From positions 1-64,000 of the IMG/VR virus record IMGVR_UViG_3300005253_000193: a DNA stretch of 64,000 bases; one strand, written 5' to 3'. Numbering within the stretch: the first letter of the stretch is position 1; the number at the start of each line of letters is the position of its first letter. Under the pieces are notes generated by a model that saw only the letters and a program-made list of their open reading frames with translations, was not told the DNA's origin and did not search any database. Position numbers and translations under genes: made by a program. Shown one piece after another: positions 29,257-38,253 of this stretch. The stretch comes from a virus.

Positions 29257-30052
29257 GAGCTCTTTCCACGGAATTAAGAACTACGTCTGTACTTATGCTT
29301 GACATGGCTAATTCACAGTGGGGGCATCTGTCCCACATGCCGCAAGGGGTCTTTTCATGTTCAAAGTACAGATTTTTGTGAATTGGATATCCAGTGGTGT
29401 CTGGATGTGTGAATCCCCCGAATATAACCACTCCAGGCTTGTTAAAGGCTGCCGCCGCATGGTGTAGCCCACCTTCAACGCCGATATAGCCCCGTGAGCG
29501 CACGATAACGGCACAGGCCTCCCTAAAGGTGTTGGTATGTAACCGAACCACACCCTCAAGCCATTTTGTACCCACGGGGCCTATTTGGACCCAATGGATG
29601 CTGTTCATTTCGAACACTATCTTCTGCCAGCGATCAAATCCCCAATCTTTGTTGGCCTTTGCACCTTCTACATTTTTGGGATTTACGTTTGGTTCGATGA
29701 TGACATAGTTCTCCCCAAGTTCATCGTCATTATTGTGACTTTGAAGGACTTCGTCGGTTGATAGATAGATTCTGCCGGGGGCTGTTCTGGCTTGCCATTC
29801 CGTGAAGCGCCAACGCCTATCTCTTTCCGCGTTTTTGTAGATCAGATATGGGCGACACCACGGAGCGTTCTTAATGCGCGGAAGTTTGGGATTGTCTTCA
29901 ACGTCCTTTAATGTGGCAATAGCTGGATTGTACCACCACTCCACACATATTCTTGGATGGTTATTTCTGTCGCAGATGGCGACCTTCTGACCGGTCTTTT
30001 TGAAGAGGGCCTGCGCCTGCCCAGCCGCCATGATTTCATCGCCATGCCCCAT
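29237..30052 (-). CDS. Glycosyltransferase family 9-like (heptosyltransferase-type)
   Basis: 271 residues from MGHGDEIMAAGQA. C-terminal GVEGGLHHAAAAFNKPGVV-IFGG matches the acceptor/nucleotide-sugar loop of ADP-heptose-type GT9 enzymes; YVIIEPNVNP and the RWQKIV helix fit the N-terminal half of that domain. Transfers a sugar onto a lipid or protein glycan. Last gene of the leftward glycan operon, overlapping the sulfotransferase gene by 17 nt. Confidence 0.75.
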   Translation of the reverse strand: MGHGDEIMAAGQAQALFKKTGQKVAICDRNNHPRICVEWWYNPAIATLKDVEDNPKLPRIKNAPWCRPYLIYKNAERDRRWRFTEWQARTAPGRIYLSTDEVLQSHNNDDELGENYVIIEPNVNPKNVEGAKANKDWGFDRWQKIVFEMNSIHWVQIGPVGTKWLEGVVRLHTNTFREACAVIVRSRGYIGVEGGLHHAAAAFNKPGVVIFGGFTHPDTTGYPIHKNLYFEHEKTPCGMWDRCPHCELAMSSISTDVVLNSVERALKIPGQ

Positions 30053-30740
30053 TATACTCAAGCCTTTCAAAATCCAATTTGAGATGGTGATGTGCCCAGC
30101 AGATAACACTCTTGGTTACTTCGGAACGCTTGCCAACAATTTTATTGGCATGAATGGTCGCAAAGGGCTTTCTGTAGATTCCTTCAAGAGCGGCTCCTAT
30201 TATTTTTGGTTCCTCCATCTTGAAGATCCTGTTGACCATTATCCTCCCATTTCCATCGCAAAGCCAAGCCACTTGTGGAACTTCCGCTATGGATACGCCT
30301 TTGATTACATCCTGCCAGGGATTCCATCCATGCTGGAGGCATAATTCAAAAAGCCATTGGGTCATATTGTAATTTTTCCCATACGTCTTAATGATATATC
30401 TTCTTTCAGTTGGTTTTAGATGGGGAAAGCCCATGGCAAGCCTGGACATGCCACCATCGGGCTCACGAGTTTTGGATAGTTTGTATAAACTATGAAGCCT
30501 TGTTATTGGATGGCGGACGGTCGCAAATCTCCAACAGTATGACCAGATTTCTGGAGATATGTGGGCATGATCGGAGGCAAAAAGGTGAGGATGTATTGGT
30601 TTGCCATTTGGACGAAGGATGTATGCGCGGAATGCTCTTTCATCGTGTCGAGTTGCCCGTGACATGCCCCTCCTTATGCTTGTTCCACCACATCGCGGGA
30701 TGTGAACATAGTAGACACGATGTTCCAGAGAGCAAAACAT
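30036..30740 (-). CDS. Sulfotransferase family protein
   Basis: 234 residues. 5'-phosphosulfate loop HIPRCGGTSIRRGM at the N-terminus and a 3'-phosphate site FATVRHPITRLHSLYKL (about residue 90) define PAPS-dependent sulfotransferases. Start ATG overlaps the upstream stop (TGATG). Likely adds sulfate to a glycan or tyrosine-type acceptor. Sulfotransferases are uncommon in phage genomes (from general knowledge). Confidence 0.78.
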   Translation of the reverse strand: MFCSLEHRVYYVHIPRCGGTSIRRGMSRATRHDERAFRAYILRPNGKPIHPHLFASDHAHISPEIWSYCWRFATVRHPITRLHSLYKLSKTREPDGGMSRLAMGFPHLKPTERRYIIKTYGKNYNMTQWLFELCLQHGWNPWQDVIKGVSIAEVPQVAWLCDGNGRIMVNRIFKMEEPKIIGAALEGIYRKPFATIHANKIVGKRSEVTKSVICWAHHHLKLDFERLEYNGAWR

Positions 30741-31396
30741 CAATCGACCCAACTTAGGAAGAAATCGCCTTGGATGCCACCCCTACGCACCGCCCCCAGG
30801 CTTTCCAGGTACTCGACTCCGGCAAGCTCGGTTAGACCAAAGTTCTGCCCATGTCCTGGTTTCTGCTCGACGCAGATAACGGGTTTTTCCCGGAGTAGGG
30901 TCTCCTCCGCTCCTTTGAGGACGTGATATTCATATCCTTCACAATCTATTTTGATGAAGTCTACTTCCTCAAGTTTGTAGCTGTCCAAGGTTGTCATTGG
31001 AATGACACCACCATTGATAAGTGGGTCGATTCTTGTGTCGCCGGAGCTGCTTGGACCAGTGAAGAGAGTAACTTGTTTGGTTCCTTCTCCAAGAGCAACT
31101 GCGTGGAGACAGGAGTTTGTTTTGCCATCCATATTTTTCTTCCAGCATTTACGGTGGTCAAGTTTTGGCTCGAAACAATGAACCAAATCAAAGTCCCTTG
31201 CCATGTGAGTTGCCCATAAGCCAATGTGGGAACCAACGTCAATGGCAACTCGCCTTTTCTTCACAAACTTCATGGCCGCTTCATATTTGTGATATTGGTA
31301 TGAGGGTTTTCCATCTACAATTTTGTTGATTTGTTCCATCCACTCGATGAGGTGGGTTTCCCCATCGGGAAGCCAAATACCCTTCCATTGAAACAT
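30740..31396 (-). CDS. FkbM-family methyltransferase (copy 1)
   Basis: 218 residues. SAM-binding VAIDVGSHIGLWATHMA at about residue 50, and the FkbM hallmark IKIDCEGYEYHVLKGAEE at about 150. Probably an O-methyltransferase on a sugar. About 35-40% identical by eye to the next gene, with the same layout: a tandem duplication. Confidence 0.82.
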   Translation of the reverse strand: MFQWKGIWLPDGETHLIEWMEQINKIVDGKPSYQYHKYEAAMKFVKKRRVAIDVGSHIGLWATHMARDFDLVHCFEPKLDHRKCWKKNMDGKTNSCLHAVALGEGTKQVTLFTGPSSSGDTRIDPLINGGVIPMTTLDSYKLEEVDFIKIDCEGYEYHVLKGAEETLLREKPVICVEQKPGHGQNFGLTELAGVEYLESLGAVRRGGIQGDFFLSWVD

Positions 31397-31408
31397 TTTG
31401 AGTTCCTT

Positions 31409-32071
31409 CTATCTGATTGCTTCTAAGAGGAAGTCACCACTTTGATAATCAAGAACCGTATAACCAAAATTGTCAATCAACCATTGTATGGCTTGGTTAT
31501 CTGGAAGTCCATATCTCCGTTTTGCGACGCCTGGATATTGTTCAATGGAGATAATTGGAAGGTTATCCCCAATGAGTTTTTTTGCTCCTTTAAGGGCAAA
31601 GTATTCATAACCCTCACAATCTATCTTGATAAGATGTACCTGTTTAAAGTGGAATGAGTCAAGGCTTCTCAGAATGGCTTTTTCAGAACCGTTTTTATGG
31701 ATGTAGGTAATACAGGAAATTCCGGGCTTTGTTTTTAATTGAACAGAACCATTTTGTTCACCAATTGCAAAAGGATATAATGTTACATTTCTGTCATTTA
31801 CATTCTTTTGAAAACAAAGGCGATGTTCTTTGATTGGTTCAAATGCACTAACATGAGTGAAGTGCCTTGCAAGATGCATTGTCCATAGACCAATATGAGC
31901 ACCAACATCAATGGCGGTATTTAAGTTCCCTTTCTTTTGTGTGGTCTTTAATGCTGCTTGAATCTTTTCATATTGGTAAGTACCTTTTCCATCGATAAGT
32001 GGTTCCCTTGCAAATCGTTTAATAAAATAATTATCCTTATTTGGGACCCAAATGTTGCAGATATATTTCAT
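31409..32071 (-). CDS. FkbM-family methyltransferase (copy 2)
   Basis: 220 residues. TAIDVGAHIGLWTMHLARH and IKIDCEGYEYFALKGAKK are the FkbM landmarks. Start overlaps the upstream stop by one base (TAATG). AT-richer than copy 1, so duplication is not very recent or one copy was acquired. Confidence 0.82.
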   Translation of the reverse strand: MKYICNIWVPNKDNYFIKRFAREPLIDGKGTYQYEKIQAALKTTQKKGNLNTAIDVGAHIGLWTMHLARHFTHVSAFEPIKEHRLCFQKNVNDRNVTLYPFAIGEQNGSVQLKTKPGISCITYIHKNGSEKAILRSLDSFHFKQVHLIKIDCEGYEYFALKGAKKLIGDNLPIISIEQYPGVAKRRYGLPDNQAIQWLIDNFGYTVLDYQSGDFLLEAIR

Positions 32072-32892
32072 TATTTTCCTCCAATCGCTCTCCAACAAAT
32101 CCCATCACTGATTTCATCCAGGGTCCATTGATTGTTGGCCAAGGTACACGCCCATTTATATCTCCCGTGTGGTTTCCTTGGGTTGTTGATTTCCCTTATA
32201 TTTAGAAGTCCCATTGTTGAAGCCGAGCATTGTCCTGTGCAGATGACCGGGATACCAGCAAGCACGGCTTCCACCGCTGAATTGCTTACATAGGTGACCA
32301 AGGCCCAAGCCCCTTTGAGATCTTCTGAGAGTGGATTGTGGATATTGAGCCGTTTGCGAATCTTTATTGGGCGGTCGGTGTATCTTTGAATACATTCAAC
32401 AGCGTTTTTCTCCCACAGCGTCCCATCAAATTGAAACAGAGCTGAGAAGATATCATCCGGGGGGCATAATATGATATGTCTTTTGTCGATGCGTCCATTG
32501 AGAGGTTTGTTAACTCTCCAAGGTTTTATATTTATTCCGAAATGGTTGAATCTCTTTCTATATGGTCTTTTGGATATTCCGGTGTGCATATAGGCGTTCT
32601 TTGTTATCCTATAATATTCGAATCTTCCAAAATAGGCGTGATCTCCATAGTACCAGTCTCGACCTTCGGCTTGAGCCTGCTTTAGATTGGGCCATAGATG
32701 AACGCTTCCAAATAAGGCTATTGGTCCAGGCCAAAGATTGTCATGTTGGGTCAATTTCTTGCTCCCACACCCTTTGGCAAAGGCTTCACACCATCTTGGA
32801 GATGTGGATTCGGTGGTGACTTCATAGACGTTTGGGAGGAGCATCATATTGTTCCAATATGTTGAATTGTGTAGAGTATACAGCGGGGCCAA
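32071..32892 (-). CDS. Capsule-type glycosyltransferase-like protein
   Basis: 273 residues. SNSAVEAVLAGIPVICTGQ in the C-terminal half is the usual acidic-loop segment of GT-B sugar transferases acting on surface polysaccharides. FGSVHLWPN and a DHAYFGR loop lie in the middle. TTG start at 32892 fits a good N-terminus but has a weak ribosome site; ATG 32847 is an alternative. First gene of the leftward glycan operon. Confidence 0.6.
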   Translation of the reverse strand: MAPLYTLHNSTYWNNMMLLPNVYEVTTESTSPRWCEAFAKGCGSKKLTQHDNLWPGPIALFGSVHLWPNLKQAQAEGRDWYYGDHAYFGRFEYYRITKNAYMHTGISKRPYRKRFNHFGINIKPWRVNKPLNGRIDKRHIILCPPDDIFSALFQFDGTLWEKNAVECIQRYTDRPIKIRKRLNIHNPLSEDLKGAWALVTYVSNSAVEAVLAGIPVICTGQCSASTMGLLNIREINNPRKPHGRYKWACTLANNQWTLDEISDGICWRAIGGK

Positions 32893-32946
32893 GCCTCAGA
32901 CCATAAAAAAATAAAGAAGGCTTTCACGACATTCTAAACCTTATTG

Positions 32947-32975
32947 TTGACTTTTCCACCTTCTTCCAGTAAATG
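32947..32975 (+). promoter_or_regulatory. Sigma70-like promoter for virion operon
   Basis: TTGACT, 17-nt spacer, TAAATG, about 98 nt before the protease ATG in the divergent 32893-33072 gap. Confidence 0.5.
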
Positions 32976-33072
32976 ATTGAATGGTCAGTAGCTACGGGCC
33001 ACGGAACACCCGAATCCCGGCGTGGTGACGCATCATGTCGGGTTTGTGTCTTTAACCAGAGTGAGATGGCAA

Positions 33073-34434
33073 ATGAACACCCCAGCTCGGCACCTCAGCG
33101 TCGAAGATTTCAAAGAAGCCACCCGCGAAGATGGACTCTCCGGGGAGTCAGTGATTCTTCGAAAGCAATTTGCCTGCGATGAGGTGAGAGCTATCAACGA
33201 AGAGAAGAGACTCGTCGATTTTGTTATTTCCACCGGCATTGTCGATCGTATGGGAGATACGATTGATCCCGCTGGTTGGAATCTCAAGCCATACAAGAAA
33301 AATCCTGTTGTGCTCTGGGCGCACGATTCCAGACAACCCCCAGTTGCCCGTTCCATTCGTATTCGGAGAGAGGGTGACGCTTTGGTTTCCCGTGCTGAGT
33401 TTACGGACCAGGAGCTCAGTCCCTTCGGTTTTTCTATTTTTCAAATGTACGTCCAAGGCTTCATGAAGGCGGTCAGTGTTGGCTTCATACCCACCAAATG
33501 GGAACGTGTTGAAGACGACGATGACCGCCCTTGGGGAGTCGATTTTCTGAAGCAGGAGCTACTCGAATACAGCACCGTCCCCGTACCAGCCAATCCGGAA
33601 GCTCTCATTTCTGCGAAGGACGCGGGGATTGATCTTCGCCCGATTAAGCAATGGGCTGAGGATTTGCTTAGTAATTGGGACGAAAGAGGTGACCTGCTTG
33701 TTCCCAAGGACGTTGTTGAGGAAATCAGGAAGGCAGCGGATCGCACCGGCAAGTCTACTTTTGTTGTGCCGGTTGAGGTGCAAGATGATCTTCTTGCCAG
33801 GAACCTTGCCGCCGTCAAGCACGGAGAGATGGGCTCCGATCAGCTCGATGGGGAGAGGGAAAGCAAGGAATTCGATGATCCTGATCTTGTTCCTTTGGAT
33901 TCTGATGAAGAGGAAAAGGGGGAAACTCCCGTGACCATCACAGGAACAGAAGAAGACTTTGAGTCGGTTGAGCTGGATGACGATCTCGAGGAGGAAAAGG
34001 ATGGAGACGATCTTGATCCGTTTGACGAGAGCGACATCAGCCCCGAGGCCTTCTTAGAGTCAGCAATTTCGGCTACCGACTATATTTCGGATGCCATCGA
34101 GGATGGCACTCTGGAGATCGAAAGTCGTAGTGGACGGAGGTTGGTGGACAACGCTATTTCCGCCTTCCGTTCCGCCGCCGATGACTTGGAAAAGCTCATT
34201 GGCGCGGAGAAGGAGAAGGAGGAAGACCCCCAGCCTTCAAGCAATGATGCATCCTCCGATGTTGAAATCAAGGAAGATAAAGAGACACCGGAGATTCCCG
34301 CAATCAGACAACCCAAGGTGGACCCCCAAGCGGTCGCGGAAGCGATCAAGGAGGTTTTGCCAGGTCTCATTTCCGAAACCATCAAGAGGAAGGTTCGGGA
34401 CAGTGTCAACAAGTTGAGCGGCAAGCTCGACTAA
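33073..34434 (+). CDS. Head maturation protease with scaffold-like extension
   Basis: 453 residues. Residues about 1-180 match the caudoviral prohead protease (HK97-type U35): VVLWAHDSRQPP carries the catalytic His, AVSVGFIPTKW the catalytic Ser, and EYSTVPVPANP the usual end of the domain. The remaining 270 residues are very acidic and helical, as in protease-scaffold fusions. ATG 33073 follows GAGATGGCAA. Heads the capsid genes. Portal and terminase are not upstream in this window, which is unusual. Confidence 0.85.
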   Translation: MNTPARHLSVEDFKEATREDGLSGESVILRKQFACDEVRAINEEKRLVDFVISTGIVDRMGDTIDPAGWNLKPYKKNPVVLWAHDSRQPPVARSIRIRREGDALVSRAEFTDQELSPFGFSIFQMYVQGFMKAVSVGFIPTKWERVEDDDDRPWGVDFLKQELLEYSTVPVPANPEALISAKDAGIDLRPIKQWAEDLLSNWDERGDLLVPKDVVEEIRKAADRTGKSTFVVPVEVQDDLLARNLAAVKHGEMGSDQLDGERESKEFDDPDLVPLDSDEEEKGETPVTITGTEEDFESVELDDDLEEEKDGDDLDPFDESDISPEAFLESAISATDYISDAIEDGTLEIESRSGRRLVDNAISAFRSAADDLEKLIGAEKEKEEDPQPSSNDASSDVEIKEDKETPEIPAIRQPKVDPQAVAEAIKEVLPGLISETIKRKVRDSVNKLSGKLD

Positions 34435-34482
34435 ACCCCTTGCAATGATGTCCCTTTGGGGGCAACAGAAAAAGGAACTACA

Positions 34483-35739
34483 ATGAGTGACAACGAAAAA
34501 GACAAGGGCGGAGAGGCTGCGGACACCTCCGAAGCTCCCGACCTTTCGGCTGTGGTCCGTGACGCGGTTGCAAGCGCCATGGAAGGAGCCGAGGATCTCA
34601 TCCAGGCGAAGATCGACGAGTCTTTGGCCCCTTTGAAGGCTCAGCAAACCGACTGGATGGAGCAGATCCGTGAGCGGAGCGACAGCGCACCAAAGACCTA
34701 TGAGAAGGGTATTGGTGCGGCTCGCTTCGTCCGCGCCATGGCTTTTGGCAGGGGTGACGTTGCGCGTTCAGTCTACTTCTGCGAGAAGGCGTGGGATGAC
34801 GATCTCAGTCGTTCCATCGCCAAGGCTCTCCAGGCCGGCGACTTCACCGCTGGTGGTGCTCTCATTCCGCCTGAGTTTGCGGCGGAGATCATCGATCTGC
34901 TTCGGTCGCGTTCCATTGTTCGTGCAGCCGGTGCTCGTGTGCTGCCGATGAACAGTGGCACCCTTACCATCCGCAAGGCGACTGGAAGCTCCACGGCGTC
35001 GTATGTTGGGGAGTCGACCGACATCGCCAAGACGGAACCGACTGTCGGCCAGATCGTGCTGAACAGCAAGAAGCTGGCTGCCATCGTTCCGATCTCCAAT
35101 GACCTCCTGACCTTCTCGAGCAGCCCCGCTGCTGACGAGTTCGTCCGGGATGACTTGGTGCTGTCCATTGCCACCCGTGAAGACCAGGCATTCCTCAGGG
35201 ACACCGGCCTTCAGGATACCCCCAAGGGTCTACGCTACTGGGCGCAGGCGGCCAACGTCTCCGGGACCAACGGCACTTCCGCGGCCAACGTCGAGTTGGA
35301 CTTCAAGGAGCTCATCGACGATTTGGAAGGCAACGACGTCAAAATGATCAGGCCCGTGTGGTTTATGGCACCGCGTTCCAAGAACCATCTGATCAACCTT
35401 CGCGACACCAACGGCAACTTGATCTTCCCGGACGTCCGTGGTGCCAGCCCAACCCTTTATGGCTACCCGGTCTTCGTTTCAACCAACATCCCGGTTAACC
35501 TGGCCGGTGCCGGGAACCAGTCCGAGGTTTACTTCGTCGACATGATCGATGCAATCATCGGTGAAGCCACGGCTCTCGAAATTGCTGTGGATGCTTCCGG
35601 TGCCTACATGGAAAGCGGGACCTTGAAGTCGGCCTTCTCCCGCGACGAGACGCTCATCCGTGCGATCTCACGGCATGACTTCGCCGTGCGGCATGAGGAA
35701 AGCGTCGCCATCAAGACCGCCGTTGTTTGGGGCACGTAA
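34483..35739 (+). CDS. HK97-fold major capsid protein
   Basis: 418 residues, AAAAAGGAACTACA before ATG. N-terminal 110 residues are helical (delta-domain-like scaffold, probably cut off by the protease). From about 115, GGALIPPEFAAEII, then TIRKATGSSTASYVGE and LAAIVPISNDLLTFSS follow the HK97 capsid pattern to the end. Moderately GC-rich, as expected of a highly expressed gene. Confidence 0.9.
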   Translation: MSDNEKDKGGEAADTSEAPDLSAVVRDAVASAMEGAEDLIQAKIDESLAPLKAQQTDWMEQIRERSDSAPKTYEKGIGAARFVRAMAFGRGDVARSVYFCEKAWDDDLSRSIAKALQAGDFTAGGALIPPEFAAEIIDLLRSRSIVRAAGARVLPMNSGTLTIRKATGSSTASYVGESTDIAKTEPTVGQIVLNSKKLAAIVPISNDLLTFSSSPAADEFVRDDLVLSIATREDQAFLRDTGLQDTPKGLRYWAQAANVSGTNGTSAANVELDFKELIDDLEGNDVKMIRPVWFMAPRSKNHLINLRDTNGNLIFPDVRGASPTLYGYPVFVSTNIPVNLAGAGNQSEVYFVDMIDAIIGEATALEIAVDASGAYMESGTLKSAFSRDETLIRAISRHDFAVRHEESVAIKTAVVWGT

Positions 35740-35817
35740 GCCTAGCGTTCTAGCAGAACTCAACATGGGGCATATGGGGGCGAACCACCCCCGCCCCAAA
35801 GAGACAAGGAAGTGACC

Positions 35818-36306
35818 ATGACCAACAAATCTTTCCAGCAGGACGTCGGCGCATACCTTCATGGTGTCAATGCCCTCAACCCGGCTGTTGTCACGGCTAC
35901 CACCGTGGCGGCAGGTACGGAACTGGACGGCGTCGATATCAACCGCCTGTCCGATCCAGTCAACCTCACCGTTTCCGCCAAGGTTATCATTCCCTACAGC
36001 TACTCGTTGGCTGCGGCGGAGACCGCCACCCTCAAGTCGAACGCGCAGGACGGCGCCTCGACCACGGCATATACAGACTACGACGACAAGGACGGGAGCA
36101 CCGCCAATTCCGTGACTGTCGGTTCGACGGCCACTACCGCCGCGCAGACCGGCAACGGAGTTCTGGAATACGATCTGGATCTCGCCGCCGCACGTCAGTA
36201 TGTGCGAATCCAGCTCACTCCCACCTTCTCCGCCACCTCAGCCGATACTAACGATGTTGGTGGGGTGATGGTCTTTGGTGGTGGGACCGTGCTTCCCGCC
36301 GCCTAG
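35818..36306 (+). CDS. Putative head decoration protein
   Basis: 162 residues, Ala/Thr/Ser-rich and beta-type (e.g. VVTATTVAAGTELDG), directly after the capsid gene and before a strong terminator. Position and composition match outer-capsid decoration proteins. AAGGAAGTGACC precedes ATG 35818. Confidence 0.65.
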   Translation: MTNKSFQQDVGAYLHGVNALNPAVVTATTVAAGTELDGVDINRLSDPVNLTVSAKVIIPYSYSLAAAETATLKSNAQDGASTTAYTDYDDKDGSTANSVTVGSTATTAAQTGNGVLEYDLDLAAARQYVRIQLTPTFSATSADTNDVGGVMVFGGGTVLPAA

Positions 36307-36336
36307 ACCGTGACCGTGCAAAGGGGGTAACAACAA

Positions 36337-36372
36337 GGAAGGCATGGGCGAACGAACCCATGCCTTCTTTTG
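36337..36372 (+). terminator. Intrinsic terminator after capsid genes
   Basis: AAGGCATGGG, 8-nt loop, CCCATGCCTT, CTTTTG. Confidence 0.88.
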
Positions 36373-36395
36373 TTGGTGAAGGATGTAGTTTCACT

Positions 36396-36404
36396 TGGTA
36401 TAAT
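36396..36404 (+). promoter_or_regulatory. Extended -10 promoter
   Basis: TGGTATAAT just after the terminator, 36 nt before ATG of the glycosyltransferase-like gene. No clear -35, as allowed for extended -10 elements. Confidence 0.55.
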
Positions 36405-36439
36405 CGAGGCACAGAAACACGCATAGAAAGGGGATACCC

Positions 36440-37222
36440 ATGCAAAAGAGAACAAGAAAGCCTCCGAGGCAAAAGAGAACGAGAAAGCCTCCGATGCAAA
36501 AGAGAACAAGAAAGCCTCCGATCAAAAAATTGGCTTTGGTTGGTTCCGCTTCAAATACCAAGGACCTTGTTCCTTGGGAGGATGATTCGGTCGAGATTTG
36601 GGGGCTTGCCTGGAGAAAGGATCTTATCAGGGTTAATCGCCTTTTTGAGATGCATCCCTTTGCAAAGCATCGTTACAAGATTCCCAAAAACTATGTTGGG
36701 TATCTCGCGAGTCTCAGAACGCCAGTTTACCTTCTCCAAGAACACCACCGGATTCCCAATGGGGTTGTTTATCCCATTGATGTAGTTATCCAACGCCTTG
36801 GCCCCATGTTGGATAAAAACTCCGATGGGGATTATTTCGCATCCTCCATTGCTTATCTGTTGGCTCTGGCCATTGTGGAGGAATATGATGAGATCCAACT
36901 GTACGGGATCGACTTCATTGATACCGATGAGTACGGACATCAGCGTCCAAACATGGAATATCTCATTGGGGTTGCTCGCGGCTTGGGGATCAGCGTTTAC
37001 ATTCCACGGAAGGCAGCTCTTTGCTACTTCCCATATCGTTATGGGTATGAGCTTCCTGATTTTGGCCTCATCGATTCTGGCATTCTCAAGGAGAGAGAGA
37101 AGCAATATAATGAACAATGGGAAAAGGCCAGATGCGAGTTCTACACGGCTGATGGTGCTCGTCAGGAAGTGCGGCAGCTTCTGAAGATCACCGAACAAGC
37201 AAAGAAAGGACGCAGAGAATGA
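36440..37222 (+). CDS. GT42/Maf-like putative sialyltransferase
   Basis: 260 residues. Starts with three basic QKRTRKPP repeats (27-nt DNA repeats). LALVGSASNTKDL with VEIWGLAW resembles the GxGxSL nucleotide loop region of GT42 sialyltransferases and Maf/DUF115 glycosyltransferases; SSIAYLLALAIVEEYDEI-QLYGIDF closely echoes the SGxxxxxxAxxxGYxEIYLxGIDF motif of Campylobacter Cst-II. EYGHQRPNMEYLIG follows. Next to NeuB/NeuA genes this suggests transfer of a nonulosonic acid, perhaps to capsid or tail. Similar proteins are common in phages without known function, so the role stays inferred. Confidence 0.6.
   Translation: MQKRTRKPPRQKRTRKPPMQKRTRKPPIKKLALVGSASNTKDLVPWEDDSVEIWGLAWRKDLIRVNRLFEMHPFAKHRYKIPKNYVGYLASLRTPVYLLQEHHRIPNGVVYPIDVVIQRLGPMLDKNSDGDYFASSIAYLLALAIVEEYDEIQLYGIDFIDTDEYGHQRPNMEYLIGVARGLGISVYIPRKAALCYFPYRYGYELPDFGLIDSGILKEREKQYNEQWEKARCEFYTADGARQEVRQLLKITEQAKKGRRE
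36443..36523 (+). repeat. 27-nt tandem repeat x3 (coding)
   Basis: CAAAAGAGAACAAGAAAGCC with the following TCCG plus one codon, three times, encoding QKRTRKPP-x. Confidence 0.85.
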
Positions 37223-37647
37223 GCAATAACAAAGTCGTAAAGTTCATTATGCCTTGGCGTCAGTACAATACTGGAGAGCTTGCCAGGTTTGCGGGACCGA
37301 CGGCAGATGGACTGGTCAGAAGTGGCTTCGCCGAGTATCACAAATCCGGTGACGCTCCGGCTGCCACCCGCCCAAAACTGAGGCCCGAGCTCGGCGTTCG
37401 GGACAGGCGTGAGACGCCCGATGGCTTACCGGATGACCTTCGGGAACTTCCAGAGGGAGAAGTTCCAGGCGGCGTCATCGTCGAGGATGAGAACGAGGGC
37501 CTCGAAGCCCAACATGCGGGATTTGGCAAGTGGTTCATCTACCGTGATGGTGAACAGATCTCTGGTCCACACACGAGGGCTGCGGTCGTGAAGATGGGCC
37601 TGCTCGAAGAGAAAGCCAAATCCAAGAGGAGGGGTAGGCTCAAATGA
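37219..37647 (+). CDS. Hypothetical protein with GYF-like C-terminus
   Basis: 142 residues. The C-terminal part WFIYRDGEQISGPHTRAAV looks like the W/Y-x-GP core of GYF_2-type peptide-binding domains; the N-terminal part is charged. Start overlaps the upstream stop (ATGA). In the head-assembly position of the operon it could be a connector or accessory head protein. Confidence 0.55.
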   Translation: MSNNKVVKFIMPWRQYNTGELARFAGPTADGLVRSGFAEYHKSGDAPAATRPKLRPELGVRDRRETPDGLPDDLRELPEGEVPGGVIVEDENEGLEAQHAGFGKWFIYRDGEQISGPHTRAAVVKMGLLEEKAKSKRRGRLK

Positions 37648-37826
37648 TGAAGGCCAAGAAAACGAAGACCGTGAAGACCACCCGCTCACCACCGCCGCCT
37701 CCGAGGTCCGTCCGGTGGCCCCGGCGACATGGGGGGACAGAAGTTCTCCCACGAGAGGTCAAACCCAAGGACCGAAAGACCCGTCAGCTTGAGGCTGGCA
37801 GGTCCGTGGGGTACGAAACCAAATAA
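37644..37826 (+). CDS. Small basic protein
   Basis: 60 residues, MMKAKKTKTVKTTRSPPPPP start; Lys/Pro-rich, disordered. Overlaps the previous stop (ATGA), which supports expression. Nothing else supports it; it could be spurious. Confidence 0.4.
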   Translation: MMKAKKTKTVKTTRSPPPPPRSVRWPRRHGGTEVLPREVKPKDRKTRQLEAGRSVGYETK

Positions 37827-37909
37827 TACGTTCTCCTTGGTGGTCTGGAAGAAATCGGTTAGTCTGTTGGCTGACGGAACCGTAAGGTCTACGCCCGAAG
37901 GGAATTTAG

Positions 37910-38245
37910 ATGGTTCATACAAAGAATCTCGCATTTTATTCGGGAGATGACGTAACCATTAATTCTTCCGCTAAGGATATAAATGGAAACGACATCAATG
38001 TTACTACTGGCGCTTCCTTCAGTTGGAAGATGGCTGTGGATGAATATTCCGCAGCCATAGTTACGAAAACATCAGGTTTTGATACTGCGGGTTCAACTTC
38101 TAACGCTGGTTATTCTTTTACTATTGCTTCGTCCGAGTCGGCCGCTTTGGATGGTGTTTATTATCATGAAGCTCAAGTTACAAAGGCCTCTGTGACTACA
38201 ACCATCCTTAAAGGCTACCTTACCATCATTAGAGATCTTGCGTAG
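37910..38245 (+). CDS. Hypothetical virion protein (Ig-like beta)
   Basis: 111 residues, beta-rich with Ser/Thr/Ala repeats (STSNAGYSFTIASS). GAAGGGAATTTAG precedes ATG. Placement between head and connector genes suggests a head fibre or minor virion protein. No family recognised. Confidence 0.6.
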   Translation: MVHTKNLAFYSGDDVTINSSAKDINGNDINVTTGASFSWKMAVDEYSAAIVTKTSGFDTAGSTSNAGYSFTIASSESAALDGVYYHEAQVTKASVTTTILKGYLTIIRDLA

Positions 38246-38253
38246 GTGCTCAA

